From contig JAEZST010000011.1 of assembly GCA_023443865.1 (NCBI GenBank), forward strand, positions 473,241-537,240: a stretch of 64,000 nucleotides of DNA, in the 5' to 3' direction. The position numbers and the translations under genes are program-made. A model generated the notes under the pieces. It was not told where the DNA came from. It saw nothing but the letters and a program-made list of their open reading frames with translations, and did not search any database. Below are positions 35,190 through 43,581 of the stretch, piece after piece (position 1 is the first letter of the stretch; each line of letters starts with the position of its first letter). Source of the stretch: Spirochaetota bacterium (lineage in GTDB: Bacteria > Spirochaetota > Spirochaetia > Treponematales > Treponemataceae).

Positions 35190-35959
35190 TCCACTCCCAG
35201 GTACGCTTCGATTACTTTCGGGTCGTTTTGAACCTCTTCGGGCGTCCCGTGCGCGATGGTCATCCCGTAGTCCAGCACGTACATGCGCTCGCATACCCCC
35301 ATGACCACCTGCATGTGGTGCTCGATGAGCACGATGGCGAGGCCGAAGCGCTCGCGAATACGTAGGATAAAGTCCATCAACTCCATGGATTCCTGGGGGT
35401 TCATCCCCGCCGCGGGCTCGTCCAAAAAGAGCAGGGAGGGCTTCGTGGCCAGCGCGCGGGCTATTTCGAGCCGCCGCTGCTTGCCGTACGGGAGGCTCGT
35501 CGCCGGGTCCGACTCGTGGCTTTCCAGCCCGACCTGGGCAAGGAGGGCCCGGGCTTCCTCATGCGAACGCCGCTCCTTCTCCGTATAAGAAGGCAGGCGG
35601 AGCGTAGCCTCGAACAGGTTGGCGCCCATCCGCATATGCTGGGCCACGAGCACGTTGTCGAGCACGCTCATATCCTTGAAAAGCCGGATATTCTGAAAGG
35701 TTCGCGCGACGCCCATGCGGGTAATCGCGTGGGGCTTCTTGCCGGTGATGTCCGTGCCCCGGAAGTACACCTTGCCCGAGGTCGGCTTGTACACGCCGGT
35801 GATCAGGTTGAAGGTCGTGGTCTTGCCGGCGCCGTTCGGCCCGATCAGCCCGACGATCTCACCGGGCCCGATTTCAACGTTCAGGGCGCTTACCGCGGAC
35901 AGGCCCCCGAACGACTTATTGACGTCTACGGCCCGCAAAATGGCTTGTTCGTTCGTCAT
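35186..35959 (-). CDS. livG: Branched-chain amino-acid ABC transporter ATPase LivG
   Basis: A 257-residue ABC ATPase. Walker A GPNGAGKTT, the LivG-typical insert IRLFKDMSVLDNVLVAQH, signature LPYGKQRRLEIARALA, Walker B LLFLDEPAAGMNP, and IEHHMQVVMGVCERMYVLDYG are present. The unusual LPYGKQ signature is normal for LivG. It overlaps livM by four bases upstream and livF downstream, so translation of the whole block is coupled. Confidence 0.94.
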   Translation of the reverse strand: MTNEQAILRAVDVNKSFGGLSAVSALNVEIGPGEIVGLIGPNGAGKTTTFNLITGVYKPTSGKVYFRGTDITGKKPHAITRMGVARTFQNIRLFKDMSVLDNVLVAQHMRMGANLFEATLRLPSYTEKERRSHEEARALLAQVGLESHESDPATSLPYGKQRRLEIARALATKPSLLFLDEPAAGMNPQESMELMDFILRIRERFGLAIVLIEHHMQVVMGVCERMYVLDYGMTIAHGTPEEVQNDPKVIEAYLGVE

Positions 35960-37032
35960 GGCCTCACCTTCCCCTTCCGTTTAAGCCGCAGGCCGAGTTT
36001 CGCCAGGCAGTCCCAGCTGAATTCTTTCTTTCCCATCAGGCCCTGCTGGCGGAAAATGACCACAGCCATGAGAAGGGCCGAGAAAAACACCATTCGAAGC
36101 CCCGGAATGCCCGAAGTGGATACGAAACCGAGGTTGAGCGGACCGTCCAGGAAGCGCAGGGCCTCCATGGAAACGGTCACCGCCACCGCCGCGATCACGG
36201 AGCCGGTAATGGAGCCGACCCCGCCCAATACCACGATCAGGAGGATATCGAAGGTTTTCAGGAAGATAAACTGCTTCGGGTCGATGGTAGTCAGGTAATG
36301 GGCCAAAAGGCCGCCGCCGATGCCGGCGAGAAAGCTCGAAATGGTAAAGGAGAGGACCTTCATGCCGAATACGTCGATACCCATGGACTCGGCGGCGATC
36401 TCGTTGTCCCGAATCGCCTTGAACGCGCGCCCGTAACTCGACTTTATGAGGAGCGCCATAAAGGCGACCACCGCCGCCGCGGTAAGCCAGGCCCACCACG
36501 CGTTCGTGAAGCGGGGAAGGCCCTTGAGGCCCAGGGCCCCGTTGGTAATGGTCTGGGCGTTGGTCAAAAGCACCCGGATAATTTCCGAAAAGCCCAGGGT
36601 CGCGATGGCGAGGTAATCGTCGCGGAGGCGGAGCGCGATAACGCCCAAAAGCCACCCGATTAAGCCCGCCGCCGCGCCGCCGAGGAGCAGCGCGGGAAGG
36701 AAGGGAATGGAAATCTCCGCGAGCAGGGGGTGTATCGGGGCCAGTATGAAATTCGCCGCCTTTTGTGCGGGCGACATGGTTAATAGGGCGCAGGTATAGG
36801 CGCCGATGGCCATGAAGCCGGCGTGCCCCAGGCTAAAGAGGCCCGTGAAGCCGTTAATCAGGTTCAGCGATAGGGCAAGAATCACGTTTATCGCGCAGAG
36901 CTTGAATATCTGCATGGTAAAGGGGTCCATTAAGCCGTCGAAGGCGAACAGGAGCGCGAGGAACGCGGCCGCGGCCGCTAGGGTCAGCTTGCCGTTTCGG
37001 CCCATTTTTCCGAGGATCGGTAGGGTGCCCAT
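35956..37032 (-). CDS. livM: Branched-chain amino-acid ABC permease LivM
   Basis: A 358-residue inner-membrane permease with about nine or ten hydrophobic helices. Family motifs are LINGFTGLFSLGHAGFMAIGAY, a 22-residue block split as LINGFTGLFS and LGHAGFMAIGAY, RLRDDYLAIATLGFSEI, and the coupling-helix stretch SYGRAFKAIRDNEIAAESMGI-like (residues ~235-255). ATG 37032 shares one base with the livH stop (TGATG); the longer open frame upstream overlaps livH. It forms the channel with LivH. Confidence 0.93.
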   Translation of the reverse strand: MGTLPILGKMGRNGKLTLAAAAAFLALLFAFDGLMDPFTMQIFKLCAINVILALSLNLINGFTGLFSLGHAGFMAIGAYTCALLTMSPAQKAANFILAPIHPLLAEISIPFLPALLLGGAAAGLIGWLLGVIALRLRDDYLAIATLGFSEIIRVLLTNAQTITNGALGLKGLPRFTNAWWAWLTAAAVVAFMALLIKSSYGRAFKAIRDNEIAAESMGIDVFGMKVLSFTISSFLAGIGGGLLAHYLTTIDPKQFIFLKTFDILLIVVLGGVGSITGSVIAAVAVTVSMEALRFLDGPLNLGFVSTSGIPGLRMVFFSALLMAVVIFRQQGLMGKKEFSWDCLAKLGLRLKRKGKVRP

Positions 37033-37925
37033 CAGACTTTCTCCCCCTGGTTCTTGCCGAGGAGGCCCGTGGGCTTCACGAGGAGCACCACGATCAGGAG
37101 GACGAACGCGAACGCGTCCTTGTAGCCGGTCAGCTCGGGAAGGAAGGCCACGGTCATTAGCTCGATAAGGCCCAACAGCAGGCCGCCCAAAACCGCCCCG
37201 CCGATGCTGCCGATACCGCCGATAACCGCGGCGATAAAGCATTTAAGCCCGGGCATAATGCCCATCAGGGGCTCCAGTCGCGGGTATTTGAGCGCCCACA
37301 TGATCCCGCCGAAGGCGGCGAGCATGGACCCCACCGCGAAGGTGAACGCCACGATCCGGTTCACGTCGATCGCCATGAGCCGCGCCGCCTCTATATCGGT
37401 GGAAACCGCCCGCATGGCCATGCCGGTTTTGGTGCGGTGCACCACCCATAAAAGCGCCGCCAAAATAACGGCGGTAACGACCGGTATTATCAGGCTTACG
37501 CTCATCACCGACACGCCGGCGAACTCCATTCTGGTGCTGAAGAGCTCGGGCACCGGAAAGGCCTTGGGGCGGGCGTCGAAGAGAACGATGGCCAGGTTTT
37601 CGATAAGGAAGGAGGCGCCGATGGCGCTGATCATGATCGAGATGCGCGGGGAATCGCGCAGCGGCCGGTAGGCGACCCGCTCAAGGCCGACGCCGAACAC
37701 GGCCGTAAAGCCGATGGCCACGATCGCCGCGGCCCACCAGGGCATCATGAACTGGCCCACGCAGAAAAAGGCGACGTACGCGCCGATCATGAACACGTCG
37801 CCGTGGGCGAAATTGATCAGGCGGAGAATGCCGTACACCATGGTATACCCGATGGCGATCAGGGCATAGAGGCTGCCCAGCGAAAGGGCATTGGCGAATT
37901 GCTGCAAAAACGTTTGGAAATCCAT
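37032..37925 (-). CDS. livH: Branched-chain amino-acid ABC permease LivH
   Basis: A 297-residue permease with eight or so helices. Signatures include GSLYALIAIGYTMVYGILRL (20 residues from ~17), INFAHGDVFMIGAY, and the coupling region GMAMRAVSTDIEAARLMGI-like with AFTFAVGSMLAAFGGIMW. Pairing with LivM is expected. It is separated from livK by 154 bp that hold a terminator and a second hairpin. Confidence 0.93.
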   Translation of the reverse strand: MDFQTFLQQFANALSLGSLYALIAIGYTMVYGILRLINFAHGDVFMIGAYVAFFCVGQFMMPWWAAAIVAIGFTAVFGVGLERVAYRPLRDSPRISIMISAIGASFLIENLAIVLFDARPKAFPVPELFSTRMEFAGVSVMSVSLIIPVVTAVILAALLWVVHRTKTGMAMRAVSTDIEAARLMAIDVNRIVAFTFAVGSMLAAFGGIMWALKYPRLEPLMGIMPGLKCFIAAVIGGIGSIGGAVLGGLLLGLIELMTVAFLPELTGYKDAFAFVLLIVVLLVKPTGLLGKNQGEKV

Positions 37926-37962
37926 GAAAATCCTTTGGCGTCGCCGCTACCCGCAACGCGTA

Positions 37963-38010
37963 AAAAATCGCCGCACGCGACCCGAAGGGTTTCGGATCCC
38001 CCGTGCGGCG
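37963..38010 (-). terminator. Internal terminator between livK and livHMGF
   Basis: Reading on the minus strand, a perfect 9-bp stem (CGCCGCACG/CGTGCGGCG, arms at 38010-38002 and 37977-37969) is followed by ATTTTTTA (37968-37961). This is an intrinsic terminator placed after the binding-protein gene and before the permease genes. Partial read-through would give the excess of binding protein over transporter that periplasmic systems need. Confidence 0.7.
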
Positions 38011-38036
38011 CGAATGTAAACGGCCGTAAGGAACCG

Positions 38037-38058
38037 GGGGCCGCGCCTTCGCGGCCCC
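38037..38058 (-). other. Strong hairpin directly after livK
   Basis: A perfect 9-bp G+C stem (GGGGCCGCG at 38037-38045 with CGCGGCCCC at 38050-38058) and four-base loop, 22 bp after the livK stop. With no T-run it is more likely an mRNA 3'-end stabiliser than a terminator, and it stands in tandem with the terminator at 37963-38010. Confidence 0.5.
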
Positions 38059-38079
38059 GCGCCTTCGTCAGCCCGCGGC

Positions 38080-39228
38080 TTAGGGCTTGACCGTCGTCAG
38101 ATAGACGAACTTGCCGTCCTTGACGGTCTTGAGAACGGCGTCCTTTTCGGCGTTGCGGTCGGCGTTGATGGTGATCGAGCCGGCGGCGCCCTCGAAATTG
38201 ACGGTCTGGGCGATGGCGTCGCGGATCTTCACCGAGTCGGCGGAACCGGCGCGCTTGATCGCGTCGACGATCACGAGGTACGCGTCATAGCCCAGGGCCG
38301 AGACGGCGGCGGGTTCCTTGCCGTATTCCGCGCGGAAGGCGGCGAGGAATTCCTCGGAAGTCTTGTTTATGGGCACGTCGTTGGCGAAGAAGGTGGTGAT
38401 GGTGGCGCCCTCCACGGAAGAGCCGCCCACCTCGAGGAAGGCGTTCTCGTCCCAGGTATCGCCGCCAAGGAACTGGGTCGTCATGCCCAGGGCGCGGGCC
38501 TGCTTGACGATCAGCGCCGACTCGGTGAAGTTGCCGGGGGCGAAGATCACGTCGGGGCTATATTTCTTGATATTGGTCAGCTGCGCGCTGAACTCCTGGT
38601 CGCCGGTGTTGTAGTCCGCGGTCGCCACCACGGCGTTCGCGTCGCCGGTGAGCTTCACGAACTCGTCCACGAAGAATTTCGCCAGCCCGACGGAATAGTC
38701 GTTGGAAACCTCGCGGATAATCGCCACCTTCTTGGCGCCCAGGGTCTCCACGGCGTACTTCGCCATAACCGTACCCTGGAAGGGGTCCAGGAAGCAAACG
38801 CGGAAATAATAATCGTTGCCGAGGGTCACGTTGGGGTTGGTGCACGAGGCGCCCACCGCGGGAATCTTGGCTTCGGCGAATATCGGGCCGCCGGACATGG
38901 ACAGGGAACTGCCCCACGAACCGATCACGGCGTTGACTTTCTCTTTCTGGGCGAGCACGGTCGCGGCGTTGGCGGCCTCAACCTTGTCGGACTTGTTGTC
39001 CACCGTAACGAGCTGGATCTTCTTGCCCAGCACCTCGGGGAAAAGCTTGTTCGCCAGCTTGATGCCGTCGGCCTCGTCCGCTCCGCCCGCGCCGTTGGCG
39101 CCGGTCAGGGGCTCGAAAACGCCGATCTTAATGACATTGCTGTCGGCGGCGGGTTTGCCGCAGGAAACGAACGCGAGACCGCCAAAGAGCAACGCCCCGG
39201 CGGCTAAAACAATCGAACATTTCTTCAT
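38080..39228 (-). CDS. livK: Branched-chain amino-acid ABC binding lipoprotein (LivK-like)
   Basis: A 382-residue solute-binding lipoprotein with lipobox FVSC (Cys23). The mature protein has the type-I periplasmic fold pattern: IKIGVFEPLTGANGAGGADE, a 20-residue opening block, then VNAVIGSWGSSLSMSGGPIF, ALGYDAYLVIVDAIKRAGS, and the closing GSITINADRNAEKDAVL. Substrate may be Leu/Ile/Val or another amide; the family is broad. Its own promoter lies upstream, and it heads the livK-livHMGF operon. Confidence 0.92.
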   Translation of the reverse strand: MKKCSIVLAAGALLFGGLAFVSCGKPAADSNVIKIGVFEPLTGANGAGGADEADGIKLANKLFPEVLGKKIQLVTVDNKSDKVEAANAATVLAQKEKVNAVIGSWGSSLSMSGGPIFAEAKIPAVGASCTNPNVTLGNDYYFRVCFLDPFQGTVMAKYAVETLGAKKVAIIREVSNDYSVGLAKFFVDEFVKLTGDANAVVATADYNTGDQEFSAQLTNIKKYSPDVIFAPGNFTESALIVKQARALGMTTQFLGGDTWDENAFLEVGGSSVEGATITTFFANDVPINKTSEEFLAAFRAEYGKEPAAVSALGYDAYLVIVDAIKRAGSADSVKIRDAIAQTVNFEGAAGSITINADRNAEKDAVLKTVKDGKFVYLTTVKP

Positions 39229-39250
39229 GGAAATCTCCTATGTGCCCCTT

Positions 39251-39280
39251 ATCGTATCAAGGCCTGCGAATTCGCGTCAA
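39251..39280 (-). promoter_or_regulatory. Promoter of the liv operon
   Basis: On the minus strand TTGACG (39280-39275), 18-bp spacer, TACGAT (39256-39251), followed by AGGAG just before the livK ATG at 39228. The hexamers match five and four of six consensus bases. Confidence 0.6.
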
Positions 39281-39308
39281 GCAAAGTTTCCGTGAATCGT
39301 TCGGAAAT

Positions 39309-39342
39309 GAAAAAGCCCCCCGCCCGTCGATGGGCCGGGGGG
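39309..39342 (-). terminator. Intrinsic terminator of trpB2
   Basis: On the minus strand a G+C stem (CCCCCCGGCCC pairing with GGGCGGGGGG, one bulged base, loop ATCGAC) is followed by CTTTTTCATTT. It lies about 95 bp after the trpB2 stop and also separates that gene from the liv promoter. Confidence 0.65.
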
Positions 39343-39435
39343 ACGGTTCGCTCCGGGAGGAGTCGGCCGAACCTCGCGTTTTTTTTCATATCGCCAAAGC
39401 CCCGCGGGCGACGCCCCGGGGCCAGGTTCCGGGAG

Positions 39436-40824
39436 TTACGGCTTCGGGAAGCCCTTGATGCAGTCAAGCGACCGCGCCAACTGCTCCGGCGAGGGCTCGT
39501 GGTCGGCGAGCCTTCCCGCGAAATACTTGTCGTAGCCCACCAGGTCGAGGAGCCCGTGGCCCGAAAGCCCGAACACGATCACCTTTTCCTTACCCTCTTC
39601 GTCGGCCTTCTTCGCCTCCCGGATCGCCTGGGCCACCGCGTGGCTCGTCTCGGGGGCGATCACGAGGCCCTCCGTCCGGGCGAAAAGCACCGCGGCCTCG
39701 AAGCACTCTGTCTGGCCGATGGAAGTCGGCGTAATGAGCCCGTCGGCGACCGACTTGGACACGAGCGGCGCCATCCCGTGGTAACGCAGGCCGCCCGCGT
39801 GGATCGTGTCGGGAATGAACTCGTGGCCGAGGGTATACATCGGAAGGAGCGGCGTCATGCCCGACATGTCCCCGATATCGTAGGCGAAGGGCCCCTTGGT
39901 CAGCGTGGGGCACGAGGAAGGCTCAACCGCGACGATCTCGATCTTCTCGCCCTCGATCTTGTCCTTCACGAAGGGGAAGGTAAGCCCCGCGAGGTTGGAG
40001 CCGCCGCCGGCGCAGCCGATCACCACGTCGGCCTTTTTCTCGCCCGCCTTCGCGAGCTGCACCTTGGTTTCCTGGCCGATAATCGTCTGGTGGGTCATCA
40101 CGTGGTTCAGCACCGAGCCCAGGGCGTATTTCGTTGAGCCGGTTTTGTCGGAAACCGCCTCCTCCACCGCCTCGCTGATCGCGATCGCGAGGCTTCCCGG
40201 GCATTCGGGGTCCTTCGCGAGCACCGAGCGGCCGGCGTTCGTCGTGTCCGACGGGCTCGCCACGCAGGTGCCGCCCCAGGTCTGCATCAGCATTTTCCGG
40301 AAGGGCTTTTGCTCGAAGCTCACCTTCACCATGTACACCTTGCACTCGAGCCCCATCTGCGCGCAGGCGAAGGAAAGGGCGCTGCCCCACTGGCCGGCGC
40401 CGGTCTCGGTGGTAAGCTTCTTAACCCCCGCGACCTTATTGTAATAGGCCTGGGCGACCGCCGTATTCGGCTTGTGGCTTCCCGCCGGCGATACGCTCTC
40501 GTTTTTATAGTAGATTCTCGCGTTCGTCCCCAGGGCTTTCTCGAGCGCCACGGCGCGGTGCAGGGGCGAGGGCCTCCAGCGGGAAAGGATATCCAGCACC
40601 GGCTCGGGAATATCGATCCACCGCTCGCTCGACATCTCCTGCTCGATCAGGTTCATCGGGAAAATCGCGCTCATCATCTCGGGAGTCACCGGCTTCCCGT
40701 CGGGCCCCAGGGGGGGCAGCATCGGGGTCTTGAAATCCGCGGCCAGGTTGTACCACTGCCGGGGCATCTCGGAAGGCGAAAGAACGACGCGAACGGGCCC
40801 TGAAGGCTTCTTTGAACTCGACAT
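39436..40824 (-). CDS. trpB2: Tryptophan synthase beta-like protein TrpB2
   Basis: A 462-residue PLP enzyme of the TrpB2 subgroup, which condenses indole (or a related nucleophile) with serine or phosphoserine. The Schiff-base lysine is in AGSHKPNTA (Lys118), and the phosphate-binding loop is GCAGGGSN. TETGAGQWGSALSFAC is the TrpB2 substrate loop. The N-terminal extension (PRQWYNLAADFKTPMLPPL) and length over 430 separate TrpB2 from TrpB1. No trpA or other trp gene is adjacent, so indole salvage is the likely role. A GAGGAG site precedes the ATG. Confidence 0.93.
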   Translation of the reverse strand: MSSSKKPSGPVRVVLSPSEMPRQWYNLAADFKTPMLPPLGPDGKPVTPEMMSAIFPMNLIEQEMSSERWIDIPEPVLDILSRWRPSPLHRAVALEKALGTNARIYYKNESVSPAGSHKPNTAVAQAYYNKVAGVKKLTTETGAGQWGSALSFACAQMGLECKVYMVKVSFEQKPFRKMLMQTWGGTCVASPSDTTNAGRSVLAKDPECPGSLAIAISEAVEEAVSDKTGSTKYALGSVLNHVMTHQTIIGQETKVQLAKAGEKKADVVIGCAGGGSNLAGLTFPFVKDKIEGEKIEIVAVEPSSCPTLTKGPFAYDIGDMSGMTPLLPMYTLGHEFIPDTIHAGGLRYHGMAPLVSKSVADGLITPTSIGQTECFEAAVLFARTEGLVIAPETSHAVAQAIREAKKADEEGKEKVIVFGLSGHGLLDLVGYDKYFAGRLADHEPSPEQLARSLDCIKGFPKP

Positions 40825-40850
40825 TGGTACGCTCCTCGTATTGGAAAGGC

Positions 40851-40920
40851 TGTTTCTATAGATAGATACACACTACCACGGGTTTACCGAACGCGCAAGT
40901 TGTTTTTACCAATAGAAACA
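40851..40920 (-). promoter_or_regulatory. trpB2 promoter flanked by an inverted repeat
   Basis: A perfect 9-bp inverted repeat, TGTTTCTAT at 40851-40859 and ATAGAAACA at 40912-40920, brackets the expected trpB2 promoter. A candidate -35/-10 on the minus strand is TTGCGC with TAGTGT at 17 bp spacing. Paired half-sites separated by about five helical turns could support repressor looping. Confidence 0.4.
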
Positions 40921-40954
40921 AAAATATCTCCCAAAAGGGGGGCCGCCCTTACTT

Positions 40955-41134
40955 CCCGCCCGAGCCCGCTCGGGCCAATCGCGCGAAGCCTCGCGCTCCG
41001 CATCGGCTCGCCGAAACCGCAGCCTGGCCAGACGCGGTCCCCCCTGGCTGCAAAGCCTTGCTCCCGGCGCGCGAGCCCCTCGCCCTACCTACCGGTAGGT
41101 AACCCCGCAGGCGCGCCAGGCGCTGCGGGCTTTT
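40955..41134 (+). ncRNA. Candidate structured RNA: hairpin array ending in a terminator
   Basis: No gene is visible in 40930-41180. Instead, consecutive stems occur: GCCCGAG/CTCGGGC (40958-40975, loop CCCG), GCGCGA/TCGCGC (40981-40996), TCGG/CCGA (41003-41014), and GCAGCC/GGCTGC (41019-41051). A perfect 16-bp palindrome (41086-41101) follows, then CCCGCAG/CTGCGGG (41104-41129) with CTTTT. No plus-strand gene lies upstream to need that terminator, so a short plus-strand RNA of about 180-200 nt is possible. High G+C makes chance hairpins common, so confidence is low. Confidence 0.33.
41086..41101. promoter_or_regulatory. Perfect 16-bp palindrome, possible TetR-type operator
   Basis: TACCTACCGGTAGGTA is a perfect palindrome 100 bp upstream of the lipocalin start. 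Its form resembles operators of TetR-family repressors. No TetR gene is in the window, so the binding protein is unknown. Confidence 0.4.
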
Positions 41135-41200
41135 CCGCCACCCCCCGGTCCGAGCGCGAAGCAACCCCGATGCGTTATGCTTATCTTCGGAGGAATCCTC

Positions 41201-41734
41201 ATGAAAGCATACGCGCTCATTCCCCTCTCGCTGGGCCTGATTATGGCCCTTGCCGGTTGCGCCACCGCCGCGCCGGGACTCAAAGGCGTCGACGGATTCG
41301 ACAAAACGAAATACCTCGGGGCCTGGTACGAAATCGCGCGTTTCGATTTCGTGTTCGAGAAGGGATTGGACAACACGATGGCCGAATACTCCCCGGCGAA
41401 AGACCTGAGGTACATAAGCGTCAGGAACAGCGGAACGGAGATCGCTACGGGCAAACGCAAGGTCGCCCTCGGCAGGGCGAGATTCCGCGGCCCGGAAACC
41501 GCGGGAGAGCTGGAAGTATCCTTCTTCGGCCCCTTCTGGGCGGAGTACACGGTCCTCGCCCTCGACGGCGAATACCGCTACGCGTTGATCGGCGGCAAGG
41601 ACAAACGATACCTGTGGATCCTGTCTCGAACCCCCACGATCCAGGAAGCCGTTAAGAACGAATACGTCGCCATCGCCGGGAGCCTCGGCTTCGAGACCGA
41701 AAAATTGCTCTGGGTAAGCCAATCCCCGAAATGA
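41201..41734 (+). CDS. blc: Bacterial lipocalin (Blc-like) lipoprotein
   Basis: A 177-residue outer-membrane-type lipocalin. The lipobox LAGC gives Cys20. The lipocalin signature KYLGAWYEIARFDFVFEKGL (20 residues from ~33) contains the invariant G-x-W, and the terminal ILSRTPTIQEAVKN matches the second family motif. Such proteins bind fatty acids or lysophospholipids during envelope stress. ATG 41201 is chosen because CGGAGGA lies six bases upstream and the signal peptide begins there. A palindrome and hairpins lie upstream. Confidence 0.9.
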   Translation: MKAYALIPLSLGLIMALAGCATAAPGLKGVDGFDKTKYLGAWYEIARFDFVFEKGLDNTMAEYSPAKDLRYISVRNSGTEIATGKRKVALGRARFRGPETAGELEVSFFGPFWAEYTVLALDGEYRYALIGGKDKRYLWILSRTPTIQEAVKNEYVAIAGSLGFETEKLLWVSQSPK

Positions 41735-41904
41735 AAACCCGATTGAGCTTGACGGAACGGGCATGAGATAGAATGATGTAGGGCTGCGGGGTTACCGCCT
41801 CGCTCCCGATGCGTGCCGCCCAACGCCCGCGGGTCCTGGCGAGCCGATCCGGATCGGCGACCCGCCGCGGAAACGGGATACCCGGAGAAAGGCTCGAAAC
41901 GAAT

Positions 41905-42318
41905 ATGGAAAGCGAAACGGAAAGGTTCATTCAGGAATACCTACGCGGGGAGGGAAACAACGCGGCCCTGGCCGACGGGCTCCTCCTCGAGAGGCGCCGA
42001 TATTTCGGGCCCGTCGGTTGGAAGGTAAGCACCCTCGAGCGCTGCTGCGGGCCCGAGCCGGGCATGAAGTACCGTACCCTACCGGGCGATTTCGAGGAAC
42101 GGGTCGCCGGCATCATGCGCCGTTGCGCGGCGGGCTGGGACATGCCTCCCCTGATCGTGCAATACGAAAACGGCGTCCTTACGGTCAGCGACGGGAACCA
42201 TCGGCTCGAGGCGTTCGCCCGGATGCGCAAGGAAAAAATACCCGTCATTTTCTGGATGACCGAGGGCGGCGATTACGAAGGATTCGTCCACTCATTGACC
42301 CGCGCGCCCCCGGCGTGA
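41905..42318 (+). CDS. ParB/Srx-fold-like small protein
   Basis: A 137-residue protein. The central segment PPLIVQYENGVLTVSDGNHR followed by LEAFARMRKEKIPVIFW matches the ParB-N/sulfiredoxin-like pattern (a strand, then DGNHRLEA-like nucleotide-binding motif, then PV-hydrophobic). In this superfamily that motif binds or hydrolyses nucleotides. Proteins this short with DGNHR are usually uncharacterised, so no function is assigned. A CCGGAGAAAGG site precedes the ATG at 41905; the earlier open frame has no such site. A possible -10 TAGAAT is at 41769-41774. Confidence 0.65.
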   Translation: MESETERFIQEYLRGEGNNAALADGLLLERRRYFGPVGWKVSTLERCCGPEPGMKYRTLPGDFEERVAGIMRRCAAGWDMPPLIVQYENGVLTVSDGNHRLEAFARMRKEKIPVIFWMTEGGDYEGFVHSLTRAPPA

Positions 42319-42331
42319 CATCATCAGCCCC

Positions 42332-43579
42332 ATGGCAATGCAAAAACACGACATGCTGAAAACCCTCGCCGGCCTTCGCGGCAACCCGAGGGCCTGCGTC
42401 TACACCGAGCCCCTGTGGGGCATTCCCTCGAGCTTGTACCTTCCCTTCGCGTCCCTGTACATGATCGCCCTCGGGTGCGGCGACGCGCAAATCGGGCTTA
42501 TCACCACGCTGGGCATGGTTTCCCAGATCGTATTCGCCCTCCTGAGCGGCGCGGTCACCGACAAGCTGGGCAGGCGCCTCACCACCCTCATCTTCGATAT
42601 CGTGTCCTGGAGCGTCCCGACCCTCATCTGGGCCTTGGCGCAAAACGCCTATTTCTTCGTCGCCGCCGCCGTAATCAACGGGGTCATGAGGATCACCCAG
42701 AATTCCTGGACCTGCCTCCTCGTGGAAGACGCCGAGAAGGACAAGCTCGTCGCAATCTGGTCGTGGATCACCGTCGCGATCATCGTCTCGGGCCTCGCTG
42801 CGCCCCTTTCGGGCGTGCTCGTGGAAGGCATCGGCCTAGTTCCGGCCGTGCGAATCCTGTATCTTTTCGCCTTCGTATCGATGTCCCTGAAGTTTTTCAT
42901 CCTGTACCGGTATAGCACCGAGACCGCCGTGGGCGAGATCCGCCGGAGGGAAACGAAGGGCGTTCCCCTCCTGCGCCTCATGGGCGCGTATACCGGCTCG
43001 TTTCGGGCGATTCGCGACAACCCCTATACCCTCAACGCCTTTTTCATTTCCTTCGCCCTCGTGGTTTACGAAACGATAAGGAACGTGTTCTGGTCGATCG
43101 CCGTCGTCAAGCACATCGGCTTGCCCGAGGCGGCGATCGGCGTCTTTCCCTTCATTAAATCCGGCATCATGCTCGCCTTCTATTTTCTCGTCGTGCCGCG
43201 CATGAACCACCTCAATTTCAAGCGGCCCTTCATCGTCGGATTCGCGCTGCTCATCGCGTCGAACGTCTTCCTGGTTATCTCCCCGGCGGGAAGCTTCGCC
43301 ATGGTCGGCGTCAGTACCTTTTTCGAGGCGTGCGCCTTCGCCGTAATAGGCCCCTTCAAGGACACCCTACTCGTGGACGCGATCGAACCGAAGGACAGGG
43401 CGGGCACCTTCGGCCTTTTCAACCTCGCGACCATCGTCCTCGCCTCGCCTTTCGGCTGGATCGCGGGGCTCCTCTCGGAACGGTCGCGCATGCTGCCCTT
43501 CTATCTCCTGACGGTCTTCTCCGTTGCGGGCTTGGCCCTGGTGTTCAATATCGCTCGGCACAAGAAAAGCTTCGGCTAA
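42332..43579 (+). CDS. Major facilitator superfamily transporter
   Basis: A 415-residue inner-membrane protein with about 12 hydrophobic helices. The MFS loop 2-3 motif is seen as GAVTDKLGRRLTT (residues ~73-85) and a related pattern appears in the second half (GPFKDTLLVDAIEPKDRAG). Substrate cannot be read from sequence. It begins 13 bp after the ParB-like gene and has an alternative ATG two codons in. It is convergent with the ABC-F gene, with stops two bases apart. Confidence 0.85.
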   Translation: MAMQKHDMLKTLAGLRGNPRACVYTEPLWGIPSSLYLPFASLYMIALGCGDAQIGLITTLGMVSQIVFALLSGAVTDKLGRRLTTLIFDIVSWSVPTLIWALAQNAYFFVAAAVINGVMRITQNSWTCLLVEDAEKDKLVAIWSWITVAIIVSGLAAPLSGVLVEGIGLVPAVRILYLFAFVSMSLKFFILYRYSTETAVGEIRRRETKGVPLLRLMGAYTGSFRAIRDNPYTLNAFFISFALVVYETIRNVFWSIAVVKHIGLPEAAIGVFPFIKSGIMLAFYFLVVPRMNHLNFKRPFIVGFALLIASNVFLVISPAGSFAMVGVSTFFEACAFAVIGPFKDTLLVDAIEPKDRAGTFGLFNLATIVLASPFGWIAGLLSERSRMLPFYLLTVFSVAGLALVFNIARHKKSFG

Positions 43580-43581
43580 GG

